The notes under the pieces are model-generated. The model was not told the DNA's origin, made no database searches, and was given only the letters and a program-made list of their open reading frames with translations. Below, in pieces: positions 1-7,085 of a stretch of 10,480 bases of DNA. The DNA is from Clostridiales bacterium (GTDB lineage Bacteria; Bacillota; Clostridia; Oscillospirales; JAAYOS01). Where the stretch lies: contig JAAYMG010000265.1 in the NCBI GenBank assembly GCA_012521525.1, positions 1-10,480 on the forward strand, written 5' to 3'. Within the stretch, counting starts at the first letter, position 1, and each line of letters begins with the position of its first letter. The position numbers and the translations under genes are program-made.

Positions 1-111
1 CATTTGGGATGACATTCCGGTGACCAATCCCAGCAGTAATACCATGACATATGACCTGTTCCATAGATTGACCGGATCCCCGTCAACTGTTCTTTTGATG
101 TCGTGTTTCAT
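1..111 (-). CDS. Probable MFS-type membrane transporter, N-terminal fragment (runs off left edge)
   Basis: The minus strand from the ATG at 111-109 is open for 37 codons to the window edge. The product begins MKHDIKRT and contains NLWNRSYVMVLLLGLVTG, a short polar cytoplasmic leader followed by the start of a hydrophobic helix. A charged leader, then L-W-x-R/K and a membrane helix, is typical of the first transmembrane segment of major facilitator superfamily permeases. A purine-rich AAAAGG (122-127) lies 10 nt before the start. The gene lies downstream, on the same strand, of a broken solute-binding-protein remnant. Only the first helix is visible, so the family call is an inference from style and another polytopic membrane protein is possible. 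Substrate is unknown. Confidence 0.55.
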   Translation of the reverse strand, partial: MKHDIKRTVDGDPVNLWNRSYVMVLLLGLVTGMSSQM

Positions 112-144
112 GCACCGTTAACCTTTTCCTTTTGATTTTTTGCC

Positions 145-300
145 TTAGTCGAAAAATGCATATCTGCGGTCGTATCTGTACAGAGCTTCCTGCCGGATCG
201 AGACAGCATCATCGATCCCCGGTTTACAGCTGATCGATGAATATTTCCTCATAATCGTCCAATGAAACCGAGCCGTCGACCATATTGCTTCATCCAAATG
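145..300 (-). pseudogene. Frameshifted C-terminal remnant of a family 1 extracellular solute-binding protein
   Basis: Two minus-strand frames together spell the end of a solute-binding protein. Positions 283-227 encode MVDGSVSLDDYEEIFIDQL and then hit TAA. Positions 225-148 in the next frame continue with KPGIDDAVSIRQEALYRYDRR and a short tail, stopping at 147-145. Removing the single T of the minus strand at 226 joins them into one reading. The joined peptide matches the C-terminus of the intact solute-binding protein encoded at 5439-7085, sharing SLDDYE, F..QL, I.I.Q.AL.RY and a final R. Just upstream, LDEAIW (299-285) lies in the second frame, suggesting another shift near 285. No remainder of the gene is recognisable between 300 and 604, so most of it has been lost. 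It is divergent enough from the intact copy not to be a fresh duplicate. Confidence 0.68.
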
Positions 301-568
301 AGGCAGTGCGGCAACGTAACATATGGGGTCATGCATTTGGCATCAGGCAATTCGGTTCCTTATAGAATATATAATGCGTTTGGGACGGACTAACAAGATT
401 ACTTTGCAACACTAGTTATAAATTTCAACATAACTGCTTTCATATTTCTTGATTTTGGAGCCAAACGACTTGACGCTGATTGCCGCTATATGCAGCATAA
501 GAATGGGAAAAAGCCGATCCGGGTCGTGCCTCCTGCCGTTGGACGGAGTGGACAGAGCCGGATCTTAA

Positions 569-588
569 CCGTTCATAACACAGAACGG
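569..588 (-). terminator. Possible hairpin downstream of the UroD-like gene
   Basis: CCGTTC (569-574) and GAACGG (583-588) form a perfect 6-bp stem with an 8-nt loop, beginning 16 nt past the stop codon of the minus-strand UroD-like gene. The following minus-strand bases (TTAAGATCC) are not a real U-tract, so termination is uncertain. The rest of 337-604 holds no recognisable gene. Confidence 0.3.
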
Positions 589-604
589 ATCAATGATAGG
601 CATT

Positions 605-1684
605 TCAACTCTCAGCAAACAGCTTGTTATACAAAATGCGGCTTTCTTCATACAAAGCCTTTCTGAAAACCGGATCCTGAAAATGTGACATCGTATATAC
701 GCTTTTTGGATATATACCGTACCTGGAAACTATCTCTTTTGCAGCCCGTACCTTCTCCGAATCAGGTGTATCATCAGAAAATACAGGCAGCCTTATCCCG
801 AGTTTTATCCTGTCCCCGTAGTTTTTCAGCAGGCTGTCGATATCGTTCATTGGCTGGGGGCGCCACATGTCTATCCCGCACTCAACGATGCCGTCCATAA
901 GCAGTTCGGTATGCCCGCAGCTATGCAGTTCAAATATCACGGATTTTTTGTGGCAGTACGAAGTCAGCCTGCGGATATACGGTGCGATCATTTCCCTGAA
1001 GACGTCCAGGGAGAAGAAGGGCGCCCTTTGGGATCCCCAGTCGTCGTGGAACAAAAAGCCGGTCATGTTGAAATATTCTACATAGTGATCGATGATATCT
1101 TCATATAAGTCGCAAAGTGCCGAGAAGAGATCCTTTACGGCGTCTTTCTGGGATTCGTCTATCAGAGCGACAGCGGCGTTTTCAAAATCCATGAAAGATA
1201 TGAGGCGCTCAAAAAGGCCGGTGTATTGAGTTATCCATATCGGATCGTCCCTGGTTTCAAGCAGCTCGCGGTTCTCTTCCGCGCATTTCTTCCAGTCCCA
1301 GCCTGAAATGTCGGGAAACTTCAGTGCCTTCCTCCAGTCGTTTGCGTCATCAAAAAGCGGGTTTCCTGGTTTGACCATGGAGCCGCCCGCAAGGTCGCTA
1401 TACTCCCACTCGACCCCGAACATGTCCCTCCCGCCTTTTTCATCGGAAGGATCCACCTCAACGACCGCACCTCTCGCAATGTTATCCGGTATGATCGAGG
1501 GGCTGAAGGTTATGTACTCGCCGTTAGGCATCCAATGAGGGATCTCATTCGAGATATAAACCCTGAGGTTTTCCATGGGGGTGACAGGCGTGTTCAGTTT
1601 TTCGCTCCTGTTGCCCTGCGGAGTGGTCTGAGGGTAATAGCCGATCACATCCAGCTCTGCTTTTGAATAAGGGATCCTTTTCAT
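605..1684 (-). CDS. Uroporphyrinogen decarboxylase / corrinoid methyltransferase (MtaA-like) family protein
   Basis: This 359-residue protein belongs to the UroD superfamily (PF01208), which includes uroporphyrinogen decarboxylases and corrinoid:CoM methyltransferases. Visible family signatures are HDDWGSQRAPFFS (residues 213-225), FELHSCGH (251-258) at the end of a barrel strand, and MWRPQPMND (273-281). H254-x-C256 resembles the zinc-binding H-x-C of the methyltransferase branch. The later ligand cysteine of MtaA-type enzymes is absent, since no Cys follows C269. I chose the ATG at 1684-1682 because AGGAGG (1699-1694) lies 9 nt upstream. An ATG two codons earlier is only 3 nt from it, and one at 1714 lies upstream of it. 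The gene overlaps the end of the AraC-type regulator by 140 nt and is probably cotranscribed and translationally coupled with it. Many such paralogues sit in carbohydrate loci with no assigned reaction, so substrate is left open. Confidence 0.85.
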   Translation of the reverse strand: MKRIPYSKAELDVIGYYPQTTPQGNRSEKLNTPVTPMENLRVYISNEIPHWMPNGEYITFSPSIIPDNIARGAVVEVDPSDEKGGRDMFGVEWEYSDLAGGSMVKPGNPLFDDANDWRKALKFPDISGWDWKKCAEENRELLETRDDPIWITQYTGLFERLISFMDFENAAVALIDESQKDAVKDLFSALCDLYEDIIDHYVEYFNMTGFLFHDDWGSQRAPFFSLDVFREMIAPYIRRLTSYCHKKSVIFELHSCGHTELLMDGIVECGIDMWRPQPMNDIDSLLKNYGDRIKLGIRLPVFSDDTPDSEKVRAAKEIVSRYGIYPKSVYTMSHFQDPVFRKALYEESRILYNKLFAES

Positions 1685-3971
1685 GATCATTTTCCTCCTG
1701 ACGGTCAAAAACATTTATATTAGGTAAGTTGTCCATTGCTCTCATTTTATCCCTGTATTGCGTCGGAGTAAGGCCATGTTTTCGCTTGAACAGCTGCTGG
1801 AAATATCCCACATTATATTTGTAACCGCAGGCTCTCGCTATGCTGCTGACAAGCATATCGGTATTGATAAGTTTATCGCGCGCCATAGCCATCCTGACAT
1901 CCTGTATATACTCGGTTAGTTTTGTTGAAGTGAGCTTCCTGTATGAGCTGCTCAGGTAATTTGGGGAAACGCCGATTTTGTCCGCTATATATGCGACATT
2001 CAGTTCCGGATCGCTGTAGTTGCACTGGACTATCTTATTCACTTGAGTAACCAGATCGCAGTTCCTTTCCGATTTGTGCAAGCGTATTTTCTCACATAGC
2101 CTCTGATGGCATTCGATAACCCAGGATTTCATTTCCTCCGGGCTCGACAGTTTTCCGATCGTTTTTTCGTCGTTCAGCATTTCGGTGATTTCGAAACTGA
2201 CCTGATCCGGGTAGGATGAGCAGATCATGGGCAATGTGGTCATCGTCATAACGCTCCAGGCCAGCCGCATTTCCGCGGTATTCCTGACGTCAAATATCTC
2301 TTCGCAGAGCCTGTCGGCATTCCCGAAATCTTCGGCCTGCATGGCAAGCGAGTATCTGTTTATTTTTTGAAACACTTTCCTGTACAGTTCGGTGTAATCA
2401 TCCATCCTGAATCGATCTACATCTATTATGGTGCCGGGGGAAAAGAACGGCCTGTTTGCCGCTGCCTTCTCCGTTTTTTCTACCAGCAGATATAAGTCAT
2501 GAATATCGACCGTCCTGGTGCTGTATAATATTACGACTTTTATCCCCAGTGCTTCCGGAAGTGTTGAGGTGATGCTGTCAATGGCATTGCTTATTATGTC
2601 GTCCAGTCGTTCTTCGGCATTGCCGTACGGAGACGCGATTATATAATATGATCCGTTTGCTATCCGGTTTACCACCATGCATTTGGAATCGGCAGACATT
2701 ATATCCTCAATAATGTTTCCAGCTCTTAAAATCAGCTCCTCATACTCCCTGTTGGTTTTTTCCGATATGAGCCCTAAATAGTTGTGTATCAGTACTTCCA
2801 TCAAAAATGCCCGGTCGCCGGCTTCGAACGGCAGACTTATGCTCCTTACCATCTCTTTGCGCTTTTCTTCGGGATATATCCTCCCATGTGTCATCACGCT
2901 TCGAAGCACCTGCATCATTTGGGCCTTATCGTCTCCCGCAAGTTCTCTTTCGATTTTATTGGTCCTCAAAACCAGCTCGGTTATAGGTTTCCTGGCGAGC
3001 TGATTGAGAAACATGCACATGAGCGAGACGATTATGATCGCCAGCAGGAAGATCGCGATCGCCGTTATCCTTCCGGGCAGTAAAACCTTCGCGATATAAG
3101 ACGAGGGGACAAGGCTGAGCAGCCTGTTCCCGAATATGTCTGCTTCCGTACTGGCTATGTAGTAGCGATACCTTTTTCCGTTGTCATACTTCACAAAGTC
3201 ATGTTTTGCTTCAAGCTCCAACATGTCGATACCATAGTCGGACAGAAGCGAGTATTGGGCGAATTCTTCGTTTTCTGTCAATATCATCCCGTTCTTATCA
3301 ACGATTACGGTGACATTGTCGCAGTCAAGGCCTGACTCGATGATATTGTATAAAAATGAGGTCCTCATGTTCACGACTATGGCGGTGAGCGGTCCGTTCC
3401 GATCTAAATACCCGTTATGGCCGAAACCGGATATCAGCTCTGTCTGGTGATCGGTTTCTTGATTATAAACTTTTCTGATACTTATCTTGCGGACCGGCAG
3501 CTGCCCGGCTTGCAGCTCTGCAAAAACCGCGTTGTCATAGAAGCCGGCATTTTTGAGCAGCTTTAGCGAGCTTTTGCCGATATACATGAAATAGTCGAGC
3601 CTGCTGCTGGTTATGTAGATAGAATGGATCGCAGGAGACATGTTTATGGCGGCATTGGCTGTGGCTGCGATCTTCTCTTTCTGATGTTCGGACAACTCCG
3701 GGTACTTGAAAAAGAGCTCGATATCACTGTTTATCCTTAGGCTGGAAGCTATGCTGACCATGTCTTCAAGATAAACATTGATACTGTATTGCATTTTTTG
3801 GAGTTCATTATAAAATTGATTATATAGCCTTTTTTGATTGTTTTTTTCTGCATAGGCCAGCGACAAGGACCCGGCCACAAATGAAAGCAAATACAATGCG
3901 ATCAGTGTCGGGATCATCAATCGGCGTGCGATATACGCCTCCATATGTCTTTTTGCGGCTTTTGCAAACAT
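1545..3971 (-). CDS. Membrane-anchored AraC-family regulator with extracellular Cache-like sensor (YesS/YtdP type)
   Basis: This 808-residue transcription regulator is anchored in the membrane. Transmembrane helix 1 is at about residues 17-41 and an extracellular Cache-like sensor at about 42-298. Transmembrane helix 2 is at 302-325, followed by a cytoplasmic linker of about 310 residues. A C-terminal AraC double helix-turn-helix covers about 641-742, with recognisable VAYIADKIGVSPNYLSSSYRK and SIARACGYKYNVGYFQQLFK. The layout matches Bacillus subtilis YesS and YtdP, which sit beside sugar-uptake genes. GGAG (3980-3977) lies 5 nt before the ATG. Family members usually end soon after the second helix-turn-helix, near GLTPTQYRDK (residues 733-742). 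Here the frame runs on about 59 residues from residue 750, mostly as an out-of-frame reading of the UroD gene, suggesting a frameshift or stop-codon loss. It probably controls the divergent esterase and nearby solute-binding-protein genes (inference). Confidence 0.88.
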   Translation of the reverse strand: MFAKAAKRHMEAYIARRLMIPTLIALYLLSFVAGSLSLAYAEKNNQKRLYNQFYNELQKMQYSINVYLEDMVSIASSLRINSDIELFFKYPELSEHQKEKIAATANAAINMSPAIHSIYITSSRLDYFMYIGKSSLKLLKNAGFYDNAVFAELQAGQLPVRKISIRKVYNQETDHQTELISGFGHNGYLDRNGPLTAIVVNMRTSFLYNIIESGLDCDNVTVIVDKNGMILTENEEFAQYSLLSDYGIDMLELEAKHDFVKYDNGKRYRYYIASTEADIFGNRLLSLVPSSYIAKVLLPGRITAIAIFLLAIIIVSLMCMFLNQLARKPITELVLRTNKIERELAGDDKAQMMQVLRSVMTHGRIYPEEKRKEMVRSISLPFEAGDRAFLMEVLIHNYLGLISEKTNREYEELILRAGNIIEDIMSADSKCMVVNRIANGSYYIIASPYGNAEERLDDIISNAIDSITSTLPEALGIKVVILYSTRTVDIHDLYLLVEKTEKAAANRPFFSPGTIIDVDRFRMDDYTELYRKVFQKINRYSLAMQAEDFGNADRLCEEIFDVRNTAEMRLAWSVMTMTTLPMICSSYPDQVSFEITEMLNDEKTIGKLSSPEEMKSWVIECHQRLCEKIRLHKSERNCDLVTQVNKIVQCNYSDPELNVAYIADKIGVSPNYLSSSYRKLTSTKLTEYIQDVRMAMARDKLINTDMLVSSIARACGYKYNVGYFQQLFKRKHGLTPTQYRDKMRAMDNLPNINVFDRQEENDHEKDPLFKSRAGCDRLLPSDHSAGQQERKTEHACHPHGKPQGLYLE
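1694..1699 (-). promoter_or_regulatory. Ribosome binding site of the UroD-like gene, inside the regulator frame
   Basis: AGGAGG on the minus strand lies 9 nt before the preferred ATG (1684-1682) and inside the extended C-terminal reading frame of the AraC-type regulator. It decides the start and implies translation coupled to the upstream gene. Confidence 0.75.
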
Positions 3972-4006
3972 ACCGACTCCATAAGCATATATTATTACTT
4001 ATTTTG

Positions 4007-4035
4007 ATTATAACTTTATGGAATAGTAAGTTCAA
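4007..4035 (-). promoter_or_regulatory. Sigma-A-type promoter of the AraC regulator
   Basis: Minus-strand TTGAAC (4035-4030) and a perfect TATAAT (4012-4007) are separated by 17 nt. They sit 35 nt upstream of the regulator's start codon, giving a short leader. This is the best-matching promoter in the window and should drive the regulator plus the UroD-like gene. Confidence 0.75.
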
Positions 4036-4117
4036 TGGAATTTGGATCGAACCGTGTTTTTATTGTAGTTTTTTATACTATGGATAGATTATTGATCTAA
4101 ATTTCAGTCCTGGAATC

Positions 4118-4147
4118 TGGTATATTATAGAAGACATATGATCATAT
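4118..4147 (+). promoter_or_regulatory. Extended -10 promoter and 12-bp palindrome upstream of the esterase-like gene
   Basis: TGG followed by TATATT (4118-4126) is an extended -10 element. A -35 at standard spacing is weak, and TTGATC at 4092-4097 is too far away. Immediately downstream, about where transcription would start, is the perfect palindrome ATATGATCATAT (4136-4147), well placed for a repressor or other regulator. The same heptamers recur at the solute-binding-protein promoter. The ribosome binding site AAAGGGG is at 4151-4157, 8 nt before the ATG. Confidence 0.5.
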
Positions 4148-4165
4148 ACGAAAGGGGAATTCTTT

Positions 4166-5050
4166 ATGGGGATACTGCGGTTCAACTATAGAAGCCAGGC
4201 GATCGGAGGGTATGTCAATATTACCATAGTCTATCCGACCGACTACCTGAGCTACTATGATATGACAAAGGAACTCCGCCATCACGTTTTTCCGGGACAA
4301 AAGCCGTTGCCGAAATATGTTCCCGGGATGAAATTCCAGACAGTATATCTCATACATGGCGGCGGAGATGACGACAGCCTTACATATCGTTACACAAATG
4401 CGGAGTATTTTGCGCAGCGCAACAATGTGATGCTTGTAACACCTTCTATTGTGAACAGTTTTGGTGTCAATACGAATTATGGGGTGGAGTATTCTACCTT
4501 TTTGACAGAAGAACTCCCTGTTGTAGTCCAGACGCTGTTCGCGTCGTCTCCAAAGCGCGAGGACAATTTCATCGTCGGATATGCCATGGGAGGCAACGTG
4601 GCCTTGGGCACAGCCATCATGCGGCCTGACCTTTACAACACCTGTATCGATATTTCAGGCGGGATCGGGTTGACTGTCAACACGGAGAAATTGAAGGAAG
4701 AACTTGACAGCGATCATTTCAAGCGTTTCCCGCTCTATGGAGCCACGTTCGGAAAATCTGATGAGATCGACGGATCGAGACATGATATCAGGGCTATTGC
4801 GAAGAGCAACAAGGAAAAAGGCGTCCGGCTGCCGAAGTTTTATCTGATCGCAGGCAGCAAAGAAGGTTTCATAGGAGATAGAGTAAAAGCGGACGCGGAT
4901 ACTCTGAAGGAAATGGGATACGACGTAACTTACATATGCGCAGAGGGGTACAGGCACGACTTTGAGATGTGGAACGATTATATAAGGATAGCCCTGGATG
5001 AGATCCTCCCGCTGAAGCGTGAGCCCATATATCCTGATTCGAACATATAG
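4166..5050 (+). CDS. EstA/esterase-D-like alpha/beta hydrolase with Ser-to-Ala nucleophile
   Basis: This 294-residue protein has no signal peptide and the layout of the tributyrin esterase/esterase D family (PF00756), whose members hydrolyse acyl esters with a Ser-Asp-His triad. VYLIHGGGDDD (60-70) is the oxyanion-hole strand and loop. IVGYAMGGNVAL (136-147) is the nucleophile elbow. LIAGSKEGF (227-235) is the acid loop, with E233 where Asp is usual, and GYRHDFEMW (261-269) carries the catalytic His264. The elbow normally reads G-x-S-M-G-G, but residue 140 is Ala, encoded by GCC at 4583-4585, one base from the Ser codon TCC. As read, the enzyme lacks its nucleophile and may be inactive, a binding or regulatory protein, or a recent loss-of-function allele. 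It is divergent from the AraC regulator, which suggests control by it. The frame is otherwise intact. Confidence 0.85.
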   Translation: MGILRFNYRSQAIGGYVNITIVYPTDYLSYYDMTKELRHHVFPGQKPLPKYVPGMKFQTVYLIHGGGDDDSLTYRYTNAEYFAQRNNVMLVTPSIVNSFGVNTNYGVEYSTFLTEELPVVVQTLFASSPKREDNFIVGYAMGGNVALGTAIMRPDLYNTCIDISGGIGLTVNTEKLKEELDSDHFKRFPLYGATFGKSDEIDGSRHDIRAIAKSNKEKGVRLPKFYLIAGSKEGFIGDRVKADADTLKEMGYDVTYICAEGYRHDFEMWNDYIRIALDEILPLKREPIYPDSNI

Positions 5051-5064
5051 ATTTACAATTGATT

Positions 5065-5099
5065 CTGCCGCTAAATCAGGGGTACAGTTAAGCGGGCAG
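5065..5099 (+). terminator. Imperfect hairpin after the esterase-like gene
   Basis: CTGCCGCT (5065-5072) pairs with AGCGGGCAG (5091-5099) with one bulged base and an 18-nt loop, 15 nt past the stop codon. There is no U-tract, so at best it is a weak terminator or an RNA 3' end structure. Confidence 0.25.
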
Positions 5100-5142
5100 T
5101 GATAAACTAAGCATATAGAACCGGTCAATAATCATATTTGTG

Positions 5143-5178
5143 CGGAGAGTCTGACACTTGATAGTGACTGACTCTCCG
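5143..5178 (+). terminator. Long stem-loop between the esterase-like and solute-binding-protein genes
   Basis: CGGAGAGTC (5143-5151) and GACTCTCCG (5170-5178) are perfect 9-bp complements. Inside them CACT/AGTG can pair around a TGAT loop, with two mismatches between the stems. The downstream bases AGTTTCTT are a poor U-tract. This is likely the terminator of the esterase transcript, though an inverted-repeat protein site is possible. Another small hairpin, ATGCCG-CCC-CGGCAT, lies at 5225-5239. No gene is supported in 5051-5438. Confidence 0.4.
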
Positions 5179-5334
5179 AGTTTCTTGGGAATGGCTTAAG
5201 GTGTGTCCATTATAGCATCAAGAAATGCCGCCCCGGCATGCTAAAGCGGGCAATAGAGGGTTCATTACAGCGGATTGGAGTAAGACACGATCATACAAGC
5301 GTAGTTTTTTATATTCCACTGTAGATATGTCTGG

Positions 5335-5363
5335 TTGTAACTCAAATCATATAGCCATATGAT
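5335..5363 (+). promoter_or_regulatory. Promoter with overlapping inverted repeat upstream of the solute-binding-protein operon
   Basis: TTGTAA (5335-5340) and TATGAT (5358-5363) are spaced by 17 nt, a credible sigma-A promoter. The perfect inverted repeat ATCATAT-AGCC-ATATGAT (5346-5363) covers the spacer end and the whole -10 element, an operator-like position. A shorter repeat, TTTCC-N7-GGAAA (5380-5396), lies in the likely leader. The ribosome binding site AAAGGAGG is at 5422-5429, 9 nt before the ATG. Confidence 0.55.
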
Positions 5364-5438
5364 AAAAGTACAGGATCAGTTTCCTGCCATGGGAAAGACA
5401 AATTCAAACAAGTCTGGCTATAAAGGAGGATAAATAAC

Positions 5439-7085
5439 ATGAAAAATCTACGTATCGTTTCACTGCTGCTCGCCGCATTTCTGCTTTTTGCGTTACTGGC
5501 CGCATGCAAACAGGAATCGGACTCGGAGGTGGCTCCCACTGCTTCTCCCGTAAGCGATGAACCTGCACCTTCTCAAACATCTGATGTTTCGGCTGGACCT
5601 GACGAAGAGCAAAAGAGCGCTTTTACTTATCCGCTGGATAATGACGAGCTGACTTATTGGTATCCGTTATATCCTGAAATATTGGCCCATATCAGCGACT
5701 GGAACGAAAAAAACTATGTCTGGACCGCGGGAGAGAAATATACCGGAATACATATAAACTGGATAACGCCGAATTTGCAGCAGATAAATGAAATGTTCAA
5801 CATAATGATCGTCAGTGAAGACCTCCCGGACATGATATTGTACGCAGATACCTATGCGGGAGGAGGAGAGGCTGCGGTAAAAGACGGTGTTTATGTACGC
5901 CTTAATGAGTACCTGGAAGAAAATACTCCTGCATACAACGCATGGCTTGCTTCGTATGAAAGATATTATAAGGACAGCCGTACGGACAGCGGACTCGTGT
6001 ATGCCATATATGGGCTTGTCGATACCGAGCGCAAGGCCGGAGGCGGGCTTATCTGGCGTGAAGACCTGGCGGCAAAAATAGGCTGGACCGAGATCCCGAA
6101 AACGATCGCAGAATTTGACCGGTTCCTCCATGATTACAAGGATGCTACCGGCCAGACCGGTTTCTTCAGTCCTCCGCAGTATGGTTTTGTAACTGATGGT
6201 ACATATGGTATCCTTCCGCCGTCATTCGGAGCCGCTACCAGGATGGTGAATGTCGACGGGAAAGTCCACTATGGACCTGCAATGCCCGGTTTCAAAGACT
6301 ATGTCATCAAAATGAAAGAATGGTATGACAATGGATTCATCAATCCGGACTTTGTATCCACGCCTTATTTCATGACCTGGACAGACGTTGCTATCGGCAA
6401 GTTCGTAGTTGCTCACGGAGTACCGGGCCTCGTCGGCAATGAATGGGGACGCAATTACTCAGACGATCCCGACCTGTATATTGCAGCCATCACCCCGCTT
6501 AGCGGTGATAATGGCGTAGAACCAAAGTGCGGTACGTATATGTCGACGCACGTCGGGTCTCCCACAGCCATTTCCACCAGCTGCAAAAAGATCGAGACCG
6601 CACTCCGCTGGCTCGACTTCTGGTATACGGATGAGGGAGCAATGCTTAAGTGCTACGGCGTTGAAGGTGAGACCTTCAATTATGTGAACGGTGAACCCGT
6701 TTGGACCGATCTTATTTCAGCAAATATAGAGGTTCCTGTTGCCCAGGCCGCAGGCGGTGTGTTTATCAATACGTTCACCGGCCCCGGATACCAGTACTGC
6801 ATATATGACAACGAAGATGTCGCGTTGGCATGCAATGTATGGGCAGACTTCGATCCCGCATGGAACATGCCGCCCATATCGCTGACTGCCGACGAAAGCA
6901 GCGAGTATGTAAATATCATGGCCGATATAGAGACATTCTGCGCGGAAACCATCGCAAACTACATTACCGGGGCACGTTCGCTGGATGATTATGAAAGCTA
7001 CTTCCTGGCCCAGCTGGAAGCCATGAACTTGTCCAGGGCCATAGAGATCCAGCAGGCGGCGCTTGACCGATACATTAAACGCTGA
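5439..7085 (+). CDS. Lipoprotein extracellular solute-binding protein of a sugar ABC importer (LplA/YtcQ-like)
   Basis: This 548-residue protein is the substrate-capturing lipoprotein of an ABC importer, family 1, probably for an oligosaccharide. A signal peptide with lipobox LLAAC places the lipidated cysteine at residue 23, anchoring the protein to the outer face of the membrane. An acidic, Pro/Ser/Thr-rich linker (about 24-62) precedes the binding domain. Downstream features are typical of large LplA/YtcQ-type proteins: ALRWLDFWYTDEGAML near residue 390, PGYQYCIYDN, and a C-terminal SLDDYESYF...IEIQQAALDRY. The ATG has an excellent ribosome binding site. The amidohydrolase gene starts 48 nt downstream on the same strand, suggesting an operon. 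No permease or ATPase genes are in the window, so partners must be encoded elsewhere. Proteins of this group usually pair with membrane AraC regulators such as the one at 1545-3971. The ligand cannot be named. Confidence 0.9.
   Translation: MKNLRIVSLLLAAFLLFALLAACKQESDSEVAPTASPVSDEPAPSQTSDVSAGPDEEQKSAFTYPLDNDELTYWYPLYPEILAHISDWNEKNYVWTAGEKYTGIHINWITPNLQQINEMFNIMIVSEDLPDMILYADTYAGGGEAAVKDGVYVRLNEYLEENTPAYNAWLASYERYYKDSRTDSGLVYAIYGLVDTERKAGGGLIWREDLAAKIGWTEIPKTIAEFDRFLHDYKDATGQTGFFSPPQYGFVTDGTYGILPPSFGAATRMVNVDGKVHYGPAMPGFKDYVIKMKEWYDNGFINPDFVSTPYFMTWTDVAIGKFVVAHGVPGLVGNEWGRNYSDDPDLYIAAITPLSGDNGVEPKCGTYMSTHVGSPTAISTSCKKIETALRWLDFWYTDEGAMLKCYGVEGETFNYVNGEPVWTDLISANIEVPVAQAAGGVFINTFTGPGYQYCIYDNEDVALACNVWADFDPAWNMPPISLTADESSEYVNIMADIETFCAETIANYITGARSLDDYESYFLAQLEAMNLSRAIEIQQAALDRYIKR

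Noticed and set aside
2..121. Open plus-strand frame at the left edge (about 39 codons)
   Set aside because: It is antisense to the transporter-like minus-strand start, which has hydrophobic-helix character and a ribosome binding site. The plus reading resembles nothing known.
145..336. 63-residue minus-strand frame as a real small gene
   Set aside because: There is no ribosome binding site, a stop lies just upstream in frame, and its second half is explained by the frameshifted solute-binding-protein tail.
4655..5128. 157-residue minus-strand frame
   Set aside because: It lies almost entirely antisense to the intact esterase-like gene and shows no family signature.
5172..5324. 50-codon open frame in the intergenic region with an internal ATG at 5238
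   Set aside because: No ribosome binding site precedes the ATG, it overlaps hairpins, and the peptide is unrecognisable.
5051..5438. Insertion-sequence remnant suspected from several inverted repeats
   Set aside because: The repeats are short, unrelated hairpins. No transposase-like reading, terminal repeat pair or target duplication is visible.
5667..6131. 154-residue minus-strand frame
   Set aside because: It is antisense to the solute-binding-protein gene and is a shadow of its codon pattern.
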